From Herpetosiphon gulosus (lineage in GTDB: Bacteria > Chloroflexota > Chloroflexia > Chloroflexales > Herpetosiphonaceae), in assembly GCF_039545135.1 (NCBI RefSeq), contig NZ_BAABRU010000008.1, forward strand, positions 62,001-126,000: 64,000 bases of DNA, read 5' to 3'. How positions within the stretch are numbered: the first letter of the stretch is position 1; the number at the start of each line of letters is the position of its first letter. The translations under genes were made by a program, and so were the position numbers. Positions 60,904 to 64,000 of the stretch are shown here, piece after piece. The notes beneath the pieces are model-generated. The model did no database searches, was not told the origin of the DNA, and saw nothing but the letters and a program-made list of their open reading frames with translations.

Positions 60904-62931
60904 ATGCACACACACAATGGACGTTGGTCGCGTTCGTTAGCGGTCGGTTTTGCGGTGTTGGCGGCGTTTGTGTTAGCGCCAATTGCTTCGATTTCGGCCC
61001 ATAGCAATCATGATCATAAGATTTATGTTGCACCATTTGGCAAAGATGAGGGTGATTGTTCGAAGATTTGGCAGCCCTGTTTGACGATCGATTATGCGAT
61101 TAGCCGTGGGACTGGCAAAGGTGATGAAATTCGGGTTGCTGCTGGCGATTATAGCTACGATGCTCGTAAGGTAGGCTTATTGCTGAGCCTCCAAATTCCA
61201 GTGCGCGGTGGGTATAGTGCTCGTGATAATTTCATGCAGCAAGATCCCCAAGCCAACCCAACCTATGTTGCTGGGATTCCCAGCCGCTATCGGGAGCAGT
61301 TGGCGGCAATTGGCTTTGCGCGGGTTGAAGATCGCGATGGTCGTCATAGCCCAGAACTTGAGCGGATGCAAATTCCTAGCGAATTGGAAACCCCAAGTAC
61401 TGCTCAGCCTTGTACGAATGGCATGGCTGGGATTTTCGAGTGTAGTGGCATCGACTTTTTGGGCAGTGTGCCACTCTCAAGTTTTCGGGTAAATGGTAAT
61501 GGTGCCGGTGCCGGCAGTAATTTGTGGGGCCACGTCGATCTCAATACTGATCGCGAATATGCGATTATTGGGGTCTCCAACGGTACTGGCGTGGTTGATG
61601 TGACTGATCCAACCAATCCGGTGGTGATTGGCACGGTGCCAGGCAATAGCTCATCGTGGCGTGAAGTTAAGGTCTATCAATATTTCAACCAAGCTCAAAA
61701 TCGTTGGAATGCCTATGCCTACCTTTCAACCGAAAGTCGCACTCAAGGCTTGCAGATTGTCGATCTGAATCACTTGAGTGATCCAACACCTTCGGTTAGT
61801 TTGGCGGCAACCTATACCGCTGACTTTGGCTCATCGCACACCGTCTATATTAAGAATGTTGATCTCAGCACCAATGTGGCGTTGCCTGGCAAAACGGCTG
61901 TGCTGTATATGAACGGGGTTGGTAAAAACGGCAGTCGCTTGAATTCAGGCGTGTTTCGCGCCTTTGATATGAGCAATCCGTTGACTCCGCAAATTATTGA
62001 TACTGGCGTGCCGGATACGAATATTAGCTATACCCACGACGACACCAGCATGATTATTACCGATTCACGGACTTCGGCATGTGCGCCTGGCCACCAAGCC
62101 TCGTGCGAAATCTTGTTCGATTTCAGCGAATCGTCGGTCGAAATTTGGGATATTACCGATTCGGCCAATCCATTCCACATTAGTTCACGGCCTTATTCAG
62201 GCAGTGGTTACACCCACTCGGGCTGGTATAGTGATGACAAAATGTATCTGTTCATTCAAGACGAATTGGATGAACAAAATTTAGGTCATAATACCCGCGT
62301 TCGTACCATGGATATTCATGATCTGGATAATCCAACGATTAGCGCTGTATGGGACGGCCCAACCGCCGCAATCGACCATAACGGCTATACGATTGGTAAT
62401 AAATATTACATGTCGAACTATTTGCGTGGTTTGACGATTCTTGATGTGACTAACCCTAATAGCATCCAAGAAGCAGCCTTCTTCGATACCTATCCTGGTA
62501 GCAATGACTCCGATTTCGATGGGGCTTGGGGGGTTTATCCTTACTTGCCAAGCGGCACTTTGATGATCAGCGATATTTCACGTGGCTTGATTTTGGTACG
62601 CGAACCAACCAGCACTCCTGATCAAGCGATTGCTGGCTTGGAAGCAACCAACGATGGCCCAACCACTACTGGTGATGTTACCAATTTTGAGGCGACGATT
62701 CAGGCTGGTACGAATGTAACCTATGCGTGGGATTTTGGTGATAACACTGCTGTGGTGACCTCAACCAATACCACGATTAGCCATACCTATCCAAACGCTG
62801 GTAACTATACGGTTGAGTTAACCGCCAGCAATGGCACCAATTCGCAAACGGATACAACAACCGTGGTGGTGCAAGCGCCGCCACAAACCGAATGGAAAAT
62901 TTGGCTGCCCTTTGCGATTCGGGCGGAATAA
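60904..62931 (+). CDS. Secreted choice-of-anchor B / LVIVD-repeat protein with PKD domain
   Basis: A 675-residue exported protein. The signal peptide is SRSLAVGFAVLAAFVLAPIASISAHS (in two parts, with cleavage near SAHS). A DUF1565-like stretch (YVAPFGKDEGDCSKIWQPCLTI) is followed by LVIVD-type beta-propeller repeats (GVVDVTDPTNPVVIGTVPG, VEIWDITDSANPFHI, LTILDVTNPNSI). A PKD domain follows (about 580-655, YAWDFGDNTAVV, SHTYPNAGNYTVELTAS). The C-terminus is IWLPFAIRAE. Choice-of-anchor proteins carry species-specific surface anchors at this end, so the last ten residues may be a chloroflexal sorting tag. GAGG lies 8 nt before the ATG. Confidence 0.88.
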   Translation: MHTHNGRWSRSLAVGFAVLAAFVLAPIASISAHSNHDHKIYVAPFGKDEGDCSKIWQPCLTIDYAISRGTGKGDEIRVAAGDYSYDARKVGLLLSLQIPVRGGYSARDNFMQQDPQANPTYVAGIPSRYREQLAAIGFARVEDRDGRHSPELERMQIPSELETPSTAQPCTNGMAGIFECSGIDFLGSVPLSSFRVNGNGAGAGSNLWGHVDLNTDREYAIIGVSNGTGVVDVTDPTNPVVIGTVPGNSSSWREVKVYQYFNQAQNRWNAYAYLSTESRTQGLQIVDLNHLSDPTPSVSLAATYTADFGSSHTVYIKNVDLSTNVALPGKTAVLYMNGVGKNGSRLNSGVFRAFDMSNPLTPQIIDTGVPDTNISYTHDDTSMIITDSRTSACAPGHQASCEILFDFSESSVEIWDITDSANPFHISSRPYSGSGYTHSGWYSDDKMYLFIQDELDEQNLGHNTRVRTMDIHDLDNPTISAVWDGPTAAIDHNGYTIGNKYYMSNYLRGLTILDVTNPNSIQEAAFFDTYPGSNDSDFDGAWGVYPYLPSGTLMISDISRGLILVREPTSTPDQAIAGLEATNDGPTTTGDVTNFEATIQAGTNVTYAWDFGDNTAVVTSTNTTISHTYPNAGNYTVELTASNGTNSQTDTTTVVVQAPPQTEWKIWLPFAIRAE

Positions 62932-62952
62932 CGCTTAAATCCTTTGGAGATC

Positions 62953-62990
62953 AACAGGCGGGGCATTTGCCCCGCTTGTTGCGTTAATTT
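62953..62990 (+). terminator. Bidirectional terminator between choice-of-anchor gene and arginase
   Basis: AACAGGCGGGGC (62953-62964) pairs with GCCCCGCTTGTT (62969-62980), 12 bp with one wobble and an ATTT loop. The tail GCGTTAATTTT is moderately T-rich. It sits between convergent genes. Confidence 0.7.
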
Positions 62991-63916
62991 TAGAGCGCAG
63001 TGCGCGGATGCTGTTTGTGCCAGACCCGTTTGCCTAGGGTCGAGAGCGCAATTTCAACCGCAACTGTTGCCGTGCGATTGCGATCATCAAGAATTGGATT
63101 GACTTCGACAATATCTAAGCCAATCATGCGCCCTGATTCGGCGATCAATTCGGCGGCCAAATGGGCTTCGCGATAGGTTAAGCCACCAGGCACAGGTGTG
63201 CCAACCCCAGGCGCAACCGCAGGATCAAGTACATCTAGATCGAAGCTGACATAGAAACCATCACGAGCTTGGTTGGCAACGCTGATCGCCCGTACCATGG
63301 TTTCATACATGCCATAGCGATCGATATATTCAGTGGCAAAGACTTGTACTCCAGCCTCGGTGAGCAATTGGCGCTCTTCGGGGTCGAGGTCGCGCACCGC
63401 TACTAACGCCACTCGATGTGGGTTAATCATCGAATTTGCTAGGCGCTGACCACTCAAATGAATCAAGCGTTCATCGCCGTAACCACACAGTGCTGCCAAG
63501 GGCATGCCATGAATATTGCCCGAAGGCGAAGTGCTAGGAATATTGAAATCGCCGTGGGCATCAATCCAGAGCACCCCAATATCACGATTGTGGGCGGCTC
63601 CACTAACCGAACCCAAGCCTAAACTATGGTCACCACCAAGCACGACTGGCACATGGCCTTGGCTACACGACTGATCAACCTCGCTGGCTAATTGAATCAA
63701 GGTATCACGAATTGGCTCGAAATAGCGCAACGTTAGGTCGCCGACGGGCAGGGTTTCGGCGATGCTGGCCGTGAGATTGCCCCGATCAATCACGGTATGA
63801 CCAAGCTCCTCTAATTGTGAACGTAAGCCTGCATAACGAATTGCACTTGGCCCCATGTCCACGCCGCGCCGCCCTGCACCCAAATCGAGCGGGACACCGA
63901 TAAGATCGATTAGCAC
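62990..63916 (-). CDS. rocF: Arginase
   Basis: A 308-residue manganese enzyme hydrolysing arginine to ornithine and urea. The length is typical of bacterial arginase. Metal ligands lie in VVLGGDHSLGLG, LWIDAHGDFNIP and YVSFDLDVLDPAVAPGVGTP, and the C-terminal glutamate lies in GLDIVEVNPILDD. Agmatinase is less likely given the arginase-type N-terminus (GVPLDLGAGRRGVDMGPSAIR). The start is GTG 63916 with a strong AGGAGG at 5 nt. Upstream to the window edge no other gene is seen. Confidence 0.95.
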   Translation of the reverse strand: MLIDLIGVPLDLGAGRRGVDMGPSAIRYAGLRSQLEELGHTVIDRGNLTASIAETLPVGDLTLRYFEPIRDTLIQLASEVDQSCSQGHVPVVLGGDHSLGLGSVSGAAHNRDIGVLWIDAHGDFNIPSTSPSGNIHGMPLAALCGYGDERLIHLSGQRLANSMINPHRVALVAVRDLDPEERQLLTEAGVQVFATEYIDRYGMYETMVRAISVANQARDGFYVSFDLDVLDPAVAPGVGTPVPGGLTYREAHLAAELIAESGRMIGLDIVEVNPILDDRNRTATVAVEIALSTLGKRVWHKQHPRTAL

Positions 63917-64000
63917 AAGAACCTCCTAGTGAATCTTGCTTTCATGCACCATTGAATGAAAGCCTAGGCCTATTTTAACCGATAGCTGGCCAATTGAGGG

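Overview
The window is a 64 kb chromosomal segment of a free-living bacterium, most likely a Chloroflexota member close to Herpetosiphon. This rests on overall gene content, roughly balanced base composition with a preference for TTG and CAA codons, proline/threonine-rich secreted proteins, and intergenic spaces filled with short dispersed repeats. The lineage is inferred; no search was possible. There is no rRNA operon, CRISPR array, complete insertion sequence or prophage.

Layout. 0-9 kb: guaB, a DinB-like protein, an enoyl-CoA hydratase / 3-hydroxyacyl-CoA dehydrogenase pair, an ECF sigma factor with a membrane partner, a catalytically degenerate E2 acyltransferase-like gene and an M23 peptidase. 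9.3-11.4 kb: a GC-rich island with a TetR regulator and a glycosyltransferase, then decayed sequence. 12.4-15.3 kb: ohr/ohrR and pyrG. 16.3-23.2 kb: a Ro60 (TROVE) gene with several tRNA-derived structured RNAs, an NB-ARC/TPR regulator and a ClC channel. 23.5-31.7 kb: an eight-gene surface polysaccharide/glycan export cluster. 32-39 kb: TetR/MFS efflux pair, a RamB-like regulator, a double GNAT acetyltransferase, dagK-plsY. 39.2-45.6 kb: siroheme synthesis and sulfate assimilation (cysH-sat-cysC-sir-cobA-cysG), led by a promoter, a SAM-I riboswitch and a terminator. 45.8-50 kb: msrA, MmyB-like regulator, secreted proteins. 50-53.3 kb: glyoxylate shunt (malate synthase, isocitrate lyase) behind a promoter flanked by two palindromes. 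53.6-64 kb: shikimate kinase, three tandem paralogous small membrane proteins, an M28 peptidase/kinase pair, a metallophosphoesterase, a selenocysteine-containing selD, a secreted choice-of-anchor protein and arginase.

The most unusual part is the Ro60 neighbourhood. Two elements on the + strand (16807-16941, 17082-17189) have complete tRNA acceptor, D and T arms in normal order, but the anticodon arm is replaced by a long hairpin that shares a sequence module between them. Two elements on the - strand (about 23134-22850) have the tRNA halves in swapped order: 3' half, a 10-nt loop beginning NCCA, then 5' half. Acceptor and anticodon stems re-form in both. This closed-acceptor topology is that of YrlA-type Y RNAs, the tRNA mimics that partner with bacterial Ro proteins. 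A further structured RNA with a terminator sits just upstream of the Ro gene. Other points of interest are an in-frame TGA (selenocysteine) in selD, a pyrG leader attenuator, the E2 pseudoenzyme, and mobile-looking intergenic repeats that carry terminators.
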